A DNA stretch of 64,000 nt, from contig CANLZP010000002.1 in the NCBI GenBank assembly GCA_947495695.1, positions 496,001 through 560,000 on the forward strand, in the 5' to 3' direction. A program made the translations under genes and the position numbers. This DNA comes from an uncultured Erythrobacter sp. GTDB lineage: Bacteria > Pseudomonadota > Alphaproteobacteria > Sphingomonadales > Sphingomonadaceae. The notes beneath the pieces were generated by a model. The model ran no database searches, was not told the origin of the DNA, and saw nothing but the letters and a program-made list of their open reading frames with translations. Below are positions 35,637 to 44,798 of the stretch, piece by piece. Each line of letters starts with the position of its first letter. Position 1 is the stretch's first letter.

Positions 35637-36400
35637 GCCACCAACTCCAATCCATCAAAACCAACCACGACATTGTCTGGCGTTTCATCGCACAATGTCT
35701 GATAGTCCATACTCTTGTCCAGATGGCTCAACACCAACTTGCCGGCCGAACAACGCTCAGCAAGATCCATCGCCATTTCCAAATGCGCATGGGTTGGATG
35801 TGGATCACGACGCAAACAATCACTGACCAAAATATCCACGTCTTGATACAAATCGATCATCTCATCGGTAATGGCGCTGTAATCGGTCGCGTATGCAATT
35901 GATCTACCATCGGCCTCAAATCGGAAACCTGTGGTCTCCGTCGGACCATGCGGCATCTGGCACCATTCCACACTGAAACCGGCAAACATGCGCAACCGAT
36001 CAAGCGTGTCGAGCGATACGATCGTGGGATATCCATGCTGGCCTGCAAAAACATAGCCAAACCTTTGGCGCAGCCGCCGCACAGTATCTTCTGCCGCAAA
36101 GCCGGAAATTGGGCCACCACGACCATACCGCATCACCCGAAGATCATCGATTCCGTGGCAATGATCGGCATGATCATGCGTCCAGAATACGCCATCGATA
36201 TGGTCGATGTTGTTGGACAACATTTGCTGACGCATATCGCTTGAGGTGTCGACCAGCAGGCGCTTGCCTTCGTTGCTCTCTATCAGAACCGAAACGCGAG
36301 TGCGTCGATTGCGAGGCTCATCCGGATCGCACGCGCCCCAATCATTGCCAATGCGGGGAACGCCCGTGGACGTGCCGGAGCCGAGCAAGATGACTTTCAA
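35633..36400 (-). CDS. PhnP-like metallo-beta-lactamase-fold phosphodiesterase
   Basis: A 255-residue MBL-fold hydrolase with LLGSGTSTGVPRIGNDWGACDP at the N-terminus and the metal motif THDHADHCHGIDDLR near residue 74, both typical of PhnP-type cyclic-phosphate phosphodiesterases and of the YcfH-neighbour family. Further ligands are in ATDYSA and VLSHLD. It is likely a cytosolic phosphodiesterase. The start is TTG at 36400, sharing TTGA with the tatD stop; AAGG lies 7 bases upstream. It is followed by the 57-residue membrane protein. Confidence 0.88.
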   Translation of the reverse strand: MKVILLGSGTSTGVPRIGNDWGACDPDEPRNRRTRVSVLIESNEGKRLLVDTSSDMRQQMLSNNIDHIDGVFWTHDHADHCHGIDDLRVMRYGRGGPISGFAAEDTVRRLRQRFGYVFAGQHGYPTIVSLDTLDRLRMFAGFSVEWCQMPHGPTETTGFRFEADGRSIAYATDYSAITDEMIDLYQDVDILVSDCLRRDPHPTHAHLEMAMDLAERCSAGKLVLSHLDKSMDYQTLCDETPDNVVVGFDGLELVA

Positions 36401-37173
36401 AGGGCCGCCTTACTGAACAATTTAAAGAAGTTGGCGCTGGTCGTCTCGGCCAGTTGCGCAAATTCCTCTCCGCGCAAATCCGCCACAAACTGGGCTGTGT
36501 TCGCCACGAATGCCGGCTCGCATGATTTTCCGCGGTGCGGCACGGGCGCCAGGAAAGGACTGTCCGTTTCGACCAACAATCGATCTGCTGGCACGGTCTT
36601 GGCCACCTCTTGCAAATCCTTGGCATTCTTGAACGTCACAATGCCGGACAGAGAGATCGTGAGACCCAAATCAAGCACTTTCGATCCAAAATCTTGCGAC
36701 GCCGTGAAGCAATGGATCAATGCCGGAAAAGCTCCCTTCTCCAGCTCGTCTTCTAAAATCGCCAGCGTATCAGCCTCGGCATCGCGTGTGTGGATGATGA
36801 CCGGCAGCCCGGTTTCACGTGCCACGCCAATATGCATGCGGAACAAATCTTGCTGCACTGTGCGGTCGGATTTGTCGTAATAGTAATCAAGACCCGTTTC
36901 GCCGATCGCTATGACCCGTGGGTTGTCGGTCGCCTTGCGTAAGATGTCTGCACCCAAATTCTCGTGAGCATCGGCTTCGTGCGGGTGAATCCCAACACTG
37001 GCGAAAACATCCGCTTCGCGCTCCGCCGTGCCAACAACTTGGTCCCACTCGCTGTGCCGGGTAGAGATATTCAAGAAGGCCCCTACCCCAGCCTCGCGTG
37101 CACGGGTCAAGACGCCCTGCTGATCCTCGACCAACCCCTTATATTCAAGGTGACAATGGCTATCGATTAGCAT
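36397..37173 (-). CDS. tatD: TatD-family metal-dependent DNase
   Basis: A 258-residue TIM-barrel hydrolase. Metal ligands are visible in IDSHCHLEY (start), IGETGLDYYY near residue 90, HTRDAE near 128, HCFTA near 153, and VETDSPFLAP near 200. TatD-type enzymes act as 3'-5' exonucleases or apurinic endonucleases in DNA repair. The ATG at 37173 overlaps the metG stop (TGATG). Order metG-tatD-PhnP-like is widely conserved in alphaproteobacteria. Confidence 0.93.
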   Translation of the reverse strand: MLIDSHCHLEYKGLVEDQQGVLTRAREAGVGAFLNISTRHSEWDQVVGTAEREADVFASVGIHPHEADAHENLGADILRKATDNPRVIAIGETGLDYYYDKSDRTVQQDLFRMHIGVARETGLPVIIHTRDAEADTLAILEDELEKGAFPALIHCFTASQDFGSKVLDLGLTISLSGIVTFKNAKDLQEVAKTVPADRLLVETDSPFLAPVPHRGKSCEPAFVANTAQFVADLRGEEFAQLAETTSANFFKLFSKAAL

Positions 37174-38735
37174 CACGCGGCCTCATCTGCCTCTGGCATT
37201 TCCAGACGCGGGAAGACCGGCGTAGGCTTGGCCACGGAATAATCACTTTCAACAAGGCGCTGATACCAGTCAGGATCGTCCAACGACGCATAGCTGCGTT
37301 CATCATCGGGAATGCCCAGCTGATCGAGCAATGATGCGGCCCGTTCAGGTACAACAGGTTGGATGGCAATCGCCAGATCTCGCAAGGTCATAAACAACGT
37401 GAGCAGAACGACGTTCATCCGCTCAGGATCGGTCTTTTTCAGGGTCCAGGGTGCTTGCTCATCGACATATTGATTGCAGGCGTAAACCGCCTTGATCCAT
37501 GCCTCGATACCGTTGGAAAATGCCAATTCGTCAAATTTCTGCGGTAGCTCAACAGCACAAGCTGAGCGCACCTGAGCCAACAATGCGCTGTCCACATCGG
37601 CCAATTTCACCGGTTCCAACTGGCCGTCCAAATTCTTGACAATCATCGACAACGTACGCTGCGCCAGATTGCCGAAACTGTTGGCCAGCTCTGCATTGGC
37701 GCGGGTGACAATCGCTTCGGGAGAATATGATCCGTCCTGGCCAAAGGCGACTTCGCGCATCAGGAAATAGCGCAAGGGATCGACCCCGAACTTGTCGGCC
37801 AATTCCAACGGATCGGTCACATTGCCGAGCGATTTGGATTCCTTTTGGCCTCGGTTGAGCAAGAAACCATGCCCGAACACCTGTTGTGGCACAGGCAGAT
37901 CGGCGCTCATCAGGAAGGCTGGCCAATAGATCGTGTGGAAGCGGACGATGTCCTTGCCAATAAGGTGCAAATTGGCGGGCCAGAATTTGGCCATATCCTC
38001 GGTTTCATCCGGATACCCGAGGCCGGTCAGATAATTGGTTAGAGCATCGACCCAGACATACATCACATGATCGTCTGATCCGGGTACCTTGACCCCCCAG
38101 TCAAAGCTGGTCCGGCTGACCGACAAATCGCGCAAGCCCTGCTCAACAAACGCGATCATTTCGTTGCGGCGGCTTTCTGGCCGCAGGAAACCGGGCTTAC
38201 TCAGCAGTTCAAGCAAGGGTTCTTGATACTTCGAAAGCCGGAAGAACCAGCTTTCCTCAACCGTCCATTCCACAGGCGTACCTTGAGGCGAGAGATTCTC
38301 GCCCGTCTCGGTCTGGCTCAGTTCGCCTTCGTCGTAATAGGCCTCGTCGCGAACCGAATACCAACCTTCATAACGGTCGAGATAGAGGTCGCCCTTGGAC
38401 TCCATCGCTTGCCAGATCGCCTGACTGGCACGGTGGTGATCGTCCTCTACTGTTCGAATGAAGCGATCATGACTGATGTTAAGGGCCGCACACATCGCCT
38501 GAAAATAGCCAGCCATTTCATCGGCCAGTTCGCGTGCGGTCCGTCCTTGTTCCTCGGCCTTACGCGCCATTTTCAGCCCATGTTCGTCGGTGCCGGTCTG
38601 GAACCGAACCTCGCGGCCTCGCAGGCGCTGAAAACGCGCAATCACGTCGGCAGCGATGGCCTCATAAGCGTGGCCGATATGCGGCGGGCCATTGGGATAG
38701 CTGATGGCGGTGGTGATATAATAGGGATCAGACAT
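37173..38735 (-). CDS. metG: Methionyl-tRNA synthetase
   Basis: A 520-residue class I synthetase. The HIGH-like motif is PHIGHAY near residue 17, and the KMSKS-like motif is KESKSLGN. The zinc-knuckle Cys clusters are absent, and the C-terminal tRNA-binding domain of long MetG forms is lacking, so this is the compact alphaproteobacterial type. The ATG at 38735 (MSDPYYITTAISYPNG) is the family start and overlaps holB by 8 bases. Confidence 0.96.
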   Translation of the reverse strand: MSDPYYITTAISYPNGPPHIGHAYEAIAADVIARFQRLRGREVRFQTGTDEHGLKMARKAEEQGRTARELADEMAGYFQAMCAALNISHDRFIRTVEDDHHRASQAIWQAMESKGDLYLDRYEGWYSVRDEAYYDEGELSQTETGENLSPQGTPVEWTVEESWFFRLSKYQEPLLELLSKPGFLRPESRRNEMIAFVEQGLRDLSVSRTSFDWGVKVPGSDDHVMYVWVDALTNYLTGLGYPDETEDMAKFWPANLHLIGKDIVRFHTIYWPAFLMSADLPVPQQVFGHGFLLNRGQKESKSLGNVTDPLELADKFGVDPLRYFLMREVAFGQDGSYSPEAIVTRANAELANSFGNLAQRTLSMIVKNLDGQLEPVKLADVDSALLAQVRSACAVELPQKFDELAFSNGIEAWIKAVYACNQYVDEQAPWTLKKTDPERMNVVLLTLFMTLRDLAIAIQPVVPERAASLLDQLGIPDDERSYASLDDPDWYQRLVESDYSVAKPTPVFPRLEMPEADEAA

Positions 38736-39696
38736 TGGCGCGCTCGCTAGCCGGAGCGGCGCGAGCAAGCAAGCTGCCAATCTCTACCACCAGTAATCCC
38801 GGGTCGAAGTTGAAGGTAGGAGCTTGCGCAGCCAATTCGACCATCGCTGTGTGTCCATCGATCACATTCACCCGATTGGCATCTTCCACTTTGTCCAACT
38901 GATCAGCCAAAGTCCCCCGCGCAAGATCGAGCACGGATTGCATTCTCTCCCGCTTTGCCCTCGGACCAATTTCTTTGGCCAATCTGCCGCGCAGTTCGAA
39001 CGAGGGATCGCCCTGCGTGATCAAATTTTGCATGACCGCCGCGATGGGGGCCAGATCCTGCTCGATGAATGTGACTGCCGCGCCCAGCGACCCTCCGCAG
39101 GAAAGCACCGCCAGTTCGCGCGCCTTTGCGTCAGCCTGCGGTGCCAACTCGGCCAACAAACTGGCAATCTCGCCACGGTCCATCAGTGGAAAACGCATGA
39201 CCCGACAGCGAGAGCGAATGGTCGGCAGCAACCGCGATGGTCGATGCGCCACCAGCAGGAAAAACGTTCCCTGGGGCGGCTCTTCCAGACTTTTAAGCAA
39301 AGCGTTTGAGGCCGAGGCCTCCATATCATCGGCCGGATCAACGATGACAACCCGCCGCGAACCCAGCGTTGGCCGCGTGGTCAGTCGTTGCTGCATCCCT
39401 CGGATTTGGGCCACAGAGATATTGCGCTTTGTTTCATAGGGCTTGCCCTCGTCGCGCTTCTTTTCCTCTTTGTCGTCCTTTGGCAAATGCGTCAGAGTGA
39501 CAATATCGGGATGGCTGCCGGTCGGTTGTGGAATGCCTTCTTCGGCCACCAGAGCTCGAGCGGCTTGTTCAGCAAATTCTCGTTTTCCAAGCCCTTGCTT
39601 GCCGGCCAGGATCCAGCCGTGATGCATCCTTGGACCGTTCATGGCATCGCGCCATTCGCGCCACGGCTGAGTGTGATTGGGCCAATTGTCTGTCAT
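38728..39696 (-). CDS. holB: DNA polymerase III subunit delta'
   Basis: A 322-residue clamp-loader subunit. The AAA+ fold begins with HHGWILAGKQGLGKREFA (residues 25-42); the Walker A has Arg in place of Ser/Thr, consistent with delta' not binding ATP. The conserved block SASNALLKSLEEPPQGTFFLLV and the RSRC sensor (TIRSRCRVMRF) are present. The usual zinc-binding Cys are missing. It overlaps tmk by four bases (ATGA) and metG by eight. Confidence 0.93.
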   Translation of the reverse strand: MTDNWPNHTQPWREWRDAMNGPRMHHGWILAGKQGLGKREFAEQAARALVAEEGIPQPTGSHPDIVTLTHLPKDDKEEKKRDEGKPYETKRNISVAQIRGMQQRLTTRPTLGSRRVVIVDPADDMEASASNALLKSLEEPPQGTFFLLVAHRPSRLLPTIRSRCRVMRFPLMDRGEIASLLAELAPQADAKARELAVLSCGGSLGAAVTFIEQDLAPIAAVMQNLITQGDPSFELRGRLAKEIGPRAKRERMQSVLDLARGTLADQLDKVEDANRVNVIDGHTAMVELAAQAPTFNFDPGLLVVEIGSLLARAAPASERANV

Positions 39697-40325
39697 CGGC
39701 CAAGCCTGTGATCAATGGCCGTCAAGATCGCGCTGTGCACGTCCTCGGCGGAGCCCGAACCATCGATGATGGCAAAGCCGTCAGGATCATTCTCGGCCAA
39801 AGCACGGAAGGATTGGGCGACCTCTTGGTGATAGGCCGCATCGCGCCCGCCAATAGCATCCGACGCGTCACCATCGCGTTCGGCCAAGCGTTGCGCGGTT
39901 TTCGCTGTATCAACTTCGATCAGGATCGTCAGGTCTGGCCGCAAACCATTGCTGCCAATCTTGTGAAGCGCGGTAATGGTTTCGTCGCCTAGCCCCCCTG
40001 CTCCGCCTTGATAGGCTCGGCTTGAATCGATGAAACGGTCGCTGACGACCCATTCGCCGCGTGTCAGCGCAGGAACAATACGCCGGGCAACATGGTCCGA
40101 GCGCGACGCTGCGAATAGCAATGCCTCTGCTTCGGCTCCCCAACCCTGACCCGGAGGATGCAGCAACAAGTCGCGAATGGCTTCCGCTCCCGGAGTTCCG
40201 CCCGGCTCACGCGTGAGATCAACGGTGATACCGCGAGCTTCTAATGCCTCAACCAACAGGTGGGCCTGAGTGGACTTGCCAGCCCCCTCCCCTCCTTCAA
40301 GAGCGATAAATTTGCCTCTTGTCAC
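39693..40325 (-). CDS. tmk: Thymidylate kinase
   Basis: A 210-residue kinase making dTDP. The P-loop EGGEGAGKST is at residues 10-19; the DR-Y-type motif reads VSDRFIDSSRAYQG near residue 96. The start is taken as GTG at 40325, which shares GTGA with the carboxypeptidase stop; a GTG three codons upstream also exists. Its stop overlaps the holB ATG. Confidence 0.95.
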   Translation of the reverse strand: MTRGKFIALEGGEGAGKSTQAHLLVEALEARGITVDLTREPGGTPGAEAIRDLLLHPPGQGWGAEAEALLFAASRSDHVARRIVPALTRGEWVVSDRFIDSSRAYQGGAGGLGDETITALHKIGSNGLRPDLTILIEVDTAKTAQRLAERDGDASDAIGGRDAAYHQEVAQSFRALAENDPDGFAIIDGSGSAEDVHSAILTAIDHRLGR

Positions 40326-41497
40326 CAGAACCACCCGGCAATTCCGTTGAACACACGATCAAGCCCGCTAGCACGCGCAACATCGCGGCCTGCAACCAGC
40401 GGAATTTTGGATGTGGGCATACCGTCCACCATAACTTCCAATTGGGCCACTTCTTCACCCTGTTCAATCGGTGCTCTCAACGGGCCATTATAGTGCAGCC
40501 TTATAGATATATCACCCGAGGCGCCATCGGCGATAACGGCGTTCACGCCGTCACGGCTGACCAAATCCACTTCCGAGACATCGCCGCCCTGCACCCTAGC
40601 TGTTGATACAATTGCGCCCCGACCAAACAGAAAGCGCCTATCAAACGCCTGAAAACCCCACTCCATATAGGCTCGAGCGGCCCGATCTCGAATATTGCCA
40701 CGATCAGCACCGGCAACCACCATGACCAAGCGCACACCATCGCGTTTGGCCGATCCAACAAAGCCAAAGCCGGCTTCATTGGTAAACCCGGTCTTGATCC
40801 CGTCTGCGCCTTTCACGCGGCCCAGCAACGGGTCACGGTTGGACTGGGTAATGCCGCCAAAGCTGTATTGCCGCTTGCCAACAAAGTGCGCGTATTTCTC
40901 TGGGTGTTTGGTGATCATCGCCCGCGCCAAGATCGTTAGATCCCGCGCAGTGACAAAGGTCTTGCCCTCGTCCGGCCAGCCATTGGGAGAGGTAAAGTGG
41001 CTGCTCTCCATACCGATGGAACGCGCCTTAGCGTTCATCATATCGGCCCACTCATCGACCGATCCAGCCACCCCTTCGGCCAGCACAACCGACGCATCAT
41101 TGGCCGAAACTGTTGTTACCCCATGCAGCAATTGATCAAATGTCACCCGTGCATCGTGAGGCAAGAACATGGTAGAGCCCTTGCGGCTCCACTCCCGGAA
41201 TGTCTCGGGGCGCACGGTGAAGGTTTGATTGCGCTGCACCCGCCCCTCGTCCAGCAATTCAAAGCTGAGAAAGGTGCTCATCACCTTTGTGATGGAGGCG
41301 GGGATAAAGCGCCTATCCGCATTGCGCTCATGCAGGATCTGTCCCGATGACATATCCAGCAGCATCGCAATCGGAATTTCTTCTGCGCTGGGAATTGCAG
41401 GCTCAATCGCGGCGCGCGGAACAGACCGCGCATCGGCGACCGAGCCGAGGCTCAGCAACGCCGCGGCACTTGCAATCAAGACTATCCCAAAACGCAA
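40322..41497 (-). CDS. dacC: D-alanyl-D-alanine carboxypeptidase (PBP5/6 family)
   Basis: A 391-residue low-molecular-weight penicillin-binding protein trimming pentapeptide stems. The catalytic triad motifs are SITK at 68-71, SAN at 131-133 and KTG at 235-237. The C-terminal PBP5 beta domain and an amphipathic anchor (VFNGIAGWFW) complete it. The TTG at 41497 is chosen because AGGAG lies 7 bases upstream and it opens a proper signal peptide (RFGIVLIASAAALLSLG, cleaved near ADARS). Other in-frame starts up to 41608 lack this. It heads the minus-strand chain running to the 57-residue protein. Confidence 0.92.
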   Translation of the reverse strand: MRFGIVLIASAAALLSLGSVADARSVPRAAIEPAIPSAEEIPIAMLLDMSSGQILHERNADRRFIPASITKVMSTFLSFELLDEGRVQRNQTFTVRPETFREWSRKGSTMFLPHDARVTFDQLLHGVTTVSANDASVVLAEGVAGSVDEWADMMNAKARSIGMESSHFTSPNGWPDEGKTFVTARDLTILARAMITKHPEKYAHFVGKRQYSFGGITQSNRDPLLGRVKGADGIKTGFTNEAGFGFVGSAKRDGVRLVMVVAGADRGNIRDRAARAYMEWGFQAFDRRFLFGRGAIVSTARVQGGDVSEVDLVSRDGVNAVIADGASGDISIRLHYNGPLRAPIEQGEEVAQLEVMVDGMPTSKIPLVAGRDVARASGLDRVFNGIAGWFW

Positions 41498-41647
41498 AAT
41501 GCGGCTCCTGCCGGGCGTGAACACCAATGCCAAACCCCACAGGTATCGGCGAGGCAAAGTCTTAGCCTGCGCGCTTATACTTTGCGAGTGGGAGCGGCAG
41601 CTATCCACCGTTCGAATTCAGCAATCGGCCCGTTAGGCCTGAACGCT

Positions 41648-42700
41648 CTATCGGGCGATTTCGTCCGCCAACAGGCCAACGCTCATAGCGTAATAGTTCG
41701 AGCAATTATACTCCAAGATCACGCGGTAATTGCTGGTCAGCAACCAAGCGGGCGTTCCTGGACCATCGGGCTGAAACAGCGTTGTCATTACATCGTCGGC
41801 CAACGGGCGCTGTGGCTGGATGCCTAAAGCGCGCCATTCTTTCACCGACTTCCATTGGCTGTGCCGCTCGTGCACGCGCGAACACACCGGCGCGACAAGC
41901 TTGGTTTTGTAGGCATCAACATCAAAACCACCTGGCACATAAGCTCTTACGCCCCACGGCTGACCACTGCGCCAGCCAGCATCGACAAAATAGCTGGCGA
42001 TGGAGGCAAAGGTGTCTGCACGGTTGTTGAAAATGTCGGCCCGCCCATCGCCATCGCCATCTGTAGCAAGGCGCAGGTAAACGCTCGGCAGGAATTGCGG
42101 ATTGCCAAAAGCGCCAGCGTAACTGCCAGTCAGCGTCTCACGCGAATAGCCTTTGTCGGCGACCTTCATCAGCGCGACAAACTCTCCCGCGAACAATTCA
42201 CGGCGACGGCCTTCCCATGCCAGCGTGGACAATGCACGTGACAGGTCAAAGCCGCCTTTGATCCGGCCGTAACTGGTTTCGTGGCCAAAGATCGCCAGAA
42301 TGATCTCAGCCGGGACGCCATACTCATTCTCCGCTCGCAACAAGGCTGACCGATAATTTGAAAATTCCGTCCGCCCATTGCGAATGCGCACACTGTTCAC
42401 ATGTTTGGCGATGTAAGGTGCCAAGTCTGGATAGCCCCGGCGTGTCGGCTTTCCTGGCTGACCGCGATCAAGCTGGATCACACGTTGATTGGGCGTCAGC
42501 CCAGCGGTCATGCGCCGCAGGGTTGGTTCGCTCACACCTTCGGCCCGCGCCCGCGCAATCAACAACTGCAGATAGGCGTCATAAGACAGATTCGCGCTTT
42601 GCTCGCCCGTCCGGCTCACTTCCACTTGGGCGCTGGCCGGGACAGCAAAAATTGCGAAAAATGCGCTGAAAACAGACAATAATAGCGTTCTTGAGGTCAT
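41648..42700 (-). CDS. Lytic murein transglycosylase, MltB-type
   Basis: A 350-residue periplasmic peptidoglycan lyase (GH103). A signal peptide covers residues 1-24 (SAFFAIFAVPASAQ). The catalytic Glu141 is in ILAIFGHETSYG; GSYAGAFGNPQFLPSVYLR and DGDGRADIFNNRADTFASIASYF follow, all standard for MltB/SltB. There is no lipobox Cys, so it should be soluble, unlike E. coli MltB. The ATG at 42700 is the signal-peptide start. It lies 150 bases before the carboxypeptidase. Confidence 0.92.
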   Translation of the reverse strand: MTSRTLLLSVFSAFFAIFAVPASAQVEVSRTGEQSANLSYDAYLQLLIARARAEGVSEPTLRRMTAGLTPNQRVIQLDRGQPGKPTRRGYPDLAPYIAKHVNSVRIRNGRTEFSNYRSALLRAENEYGVPAEIILAIFGHETSYGRIKGGFDLSRALSTLAWEGRRRELFAGEFVALMKVADKGYSRETLTGSYAGAFGNPQFLPSVYLRLATDGDGDGRADIFNNRADTFASIASYFVDAGWRSGQPWGVRAYVPGGFDVDAYKTKLVAPVCSRVHERHSQWKSVKEWRALGIQPQRPLADDVMTTLFQPDGPGTPAWLLTSNYRVILEYNCSNYYAMSVGLLADEIAR

Positions 42701-42789
42701 GATCAGCCTTGTCTCACAAATTTTATGAACCGGAAATGGCCAATGTGGGTGACAGATCGAAAAACACACGCTAGCTGCACTTTCCGAGC

Positions 42790-42879
42790 GGACAGTTGGC
42801 AGAGTGGTCGAATGCACTGGTCTTGAAAACCAGCAAGGGTGCAAGCCCTTCCAGGGTTCGAATCCCTGACTGTCCGCCA
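42790..42879 (+). tRNA. tRNA-Ser (anticodon UGA)
   Basis: A class II tRNA of 90 bases including encoded CCA. The acceptor GGACAGT (42790-42796) pairs with ACTGTCC (42869-42875). Anticodon TGA is at 42824-42826 within CTTGAAA. The long variable arm reads CAAGGGTGCAAGCCCTT. The T-arm is CCAGGGTTCGAATCCCTG. Confidence 0.95.
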
Positions 42880-42920
42880 TCACACCCAGGTCTGAGCTTT
42901 CGCCCTTAGAGACCGGCTTT

Positions 42921-44777
42921 CTATTTTCCGCGCTTGACGATGTCGTCCATTTGCTCGCGCAGCTTGGGATCCCAGACTTTCCGCAACTCCATTATGCGGT
43001 TCATCAAAGGTTCGTTGTCCCAAACGGGGATGTCCAAGCGGTACAGGTCAGCCACCTCGACCATCGACTGACGATCCATTTCCTGAAAAGCATCGACCAT
43101 GGCCTGGGCCGATTGGCGATCGTGCCCCAATGCCTCCAGAACCGATCGGCCAATTCTGAGCGATCCATCATAAGTTTCGCGGATGATGTCGCGGCAACCC
43201 AGCGACCACAATTGGTAGACATGGTCACGGTCAATCGCCCGCGCTGTAATATGAACATCGGGATATGCCTTGGCGACATAGCCAACCAGCTTGTTGATCT
43301 GTTCCTTCTCGTCGAGCGCCACAATCAACAATTTTGCATTGGCTATCCCGGCGCTTTCCAACAGATCAGGCCGGGTCGCATCCCCGAAATAGCTGCGCAC
43401 ATCGAATTTCTTCAATTGTTCGATATGGCGCGAGTCGTAATCAATGACTGTCGCTTTATAGCCAGCAGCATCCAGCACGCGATCGACGATCCCGCCAACA
43501 CGACCCCTACCAGCCAGAATTATGTCATTGCTTTCATCAATCGTGTCGGCTTCACGCGCACCGGCCCGAGCATAGCGCGGTGCCACCAACTTATCGTAGA
43601 TGATGAAGAACAGAGGCGTCAGCAACATCGAGAACGCCACCACCAACAGCAGCAAATTGCCCATTTCTTCGGATAGAACCGCGCTGCCCAAGGCAAAGCT
43701 GATCAGCACAAAACCAAATTCGCCCGCCTGAGCAAGGCCCAGCGTAAACAGCCAACTGTCCTGCTTCTTCAGATTGAAGGCTTTACCAATAACAAACAGC
43801 ACGGCCATCTTGCTGACCATCAAGACCGCCGTCCAGAACAAGACCGATCCAGCCATGTCGAATGCCAGCGCAAAATCGATCCCGGCGCCCACGGTGATAA
43901 AGAACAGGCCCAGCAGCAGGCCTTTAAACGGGCTGATGTCGGCCTCAAGCTCGTGCCGGTACTCGCTGTTGGCCAGCACCACGCCCGCAATGAAGGCTCC
44001 CAAAGCAGGCGACAAACCCACCAGCAGCATCAGCAATGCGATGCCGATAACGAACAGTAAGGCCGCAGCGGTGAACAATTCACGCAGGCCTGCCGAGGCT
44101 ATGAACCGAAATATCGGGCGGGTTAGATAGGTTCCGATCAAAACGACCAAACCAACCGATCCCAAGGTGATGAGGCCGGATAGCCATGCAGGCAATCCAT
44201 CGACAAGGCTGGGGTTGTGCGTTGCATCTTCGCCGCCATGTTGCGCGGTTGCCGCCAGTAAGTCGGGTGAGGCCAGCAATGGCAGCAGCGCGAGAATGAA
44301 AATCACCGCTACGTCTTGCACCAACAGGACAGAGAAGCTTGCCTCCCCACCCTGCCGTTTAAGCCAGCCCTTTTCCTCGAGGGTTTGCAAAACGATAGCG
44401 GTTGAGGACAGAGCCAGGATCATCCCGACCGCCAGTGCGGTTCGCCAATCCATCCCGCTCAGTAAGGAGATTGCCCCGATCACCAATGTGGTGAGCAGGA
44501 CTTGTCCGCCGCCCAAGCCGATCAAGCGTTTGCGCATCTGCCACAGGCGCTTGGGCTCCAACTCCAAACCGATAATGAATAGCATCATCACCACGCCAAA
44601 CTCGGCAAAATGCTGAAGCTGGATAACATCGACGCGCAGGAACCCCAGCAATGGGGAAATGGCCATCCCGGCAAGCAAATATCCGAGAACAGACCCCAGG
44701 CCAAAACGGGTGGCTATCGGAACCGAGACAACGCCGGCAACCAACAGGATGAAAGCAAGGAGTAGAAAATCAGCCAT
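42921..44777 (-). CDS. KefB/KefC-type cation:proton antiporter (CPA2) with TrkA-N domain
   Basis: A 618-residue membrane protein. About twelve helices (1-385) form the CPA2 exchanger domain, with GALAIGMILALSSTAIVLQTLEE-like motif near residue 120 and SPALGAFIAGVVLANSEYRHELE near 260. A cytosolic Rossmann TrkA-N domain follows (about 400-520; ILAGRGRVGGIVDRVL, SYFGDATRPDLLESAG). This layout fits glutathione-gated or NAD(H)-sensing potassium efflux systems. A short coiled, charged tail ends the protein. No KefF/KefG partner is adjacent. Confidence 0.9.
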   Translation of the reverse strand: MADFLLLAFILLVAGVVSVPIATRFGLGSVLGYLLAGMAISPLLGFLRVDVIQLQHFAEFGVVMMLFIIGLELEPKRLWQMRKRLIGLGGGQVLLTTLVIGAISLLSGMDWRTALAVGMILALSSTAIVLQTLEEKGWLKRQGGEASFSVLLVQDVAVIFILALLPLLASPDLLAATAQHGGEDATHNPSLVDGLPAWLSGLITLGSVGLVVLIGTYLTRPIFRFIASAGLRELFTAAALLFVIGIALLMLLVGLSPALGAFIAGVVLANSEYRHELEADISPFKGLLLGLFFITVGAGIDFALAFDMAGSVLFWTAVLMVSKMAVLFVIGKAFNLKKQDSWLFTLGLAQAGEFGFVLISFALGSAVLSEEMGNLLLLVVAFSMLLTPLFFIIYDKLVAPRYARAGAREADTIDESNDIILAGRGRVGGIVDRVLDAAGYKATVIDYDSRHIEQLKKFDVRSYFGDATRPDLLESAGIANAKLLIVALDEKEQINKLVGYVAKAYPDVHITARAIDRDHVYQLWSLGCRDIIRETYDGSLRIGRSVLEALGHDRQSAQAMVDAFQEMDRQSMVEVADLYRLDIPVWDNEPLMNRIMELRKVWDPKLREQMDDIVKRGK

Positions 44778-44798
44778 TCTTACTCCTCAAACTCCCCA

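Noticed and set aside
42790..42879. tRNA genes as integration sites of a mobile element
   Set aside because: No integrase, direct repeat of the tRNA 3' end or shift in composition is seen near tRNA-Ser or tRNA-Arg.
41648..42883. Longer transglycosylase start running through the tRNA-Ser region
   Set aside because: The extra 61 codons are antisense to tRNA-Ser; the signal peptide begins at 42700.
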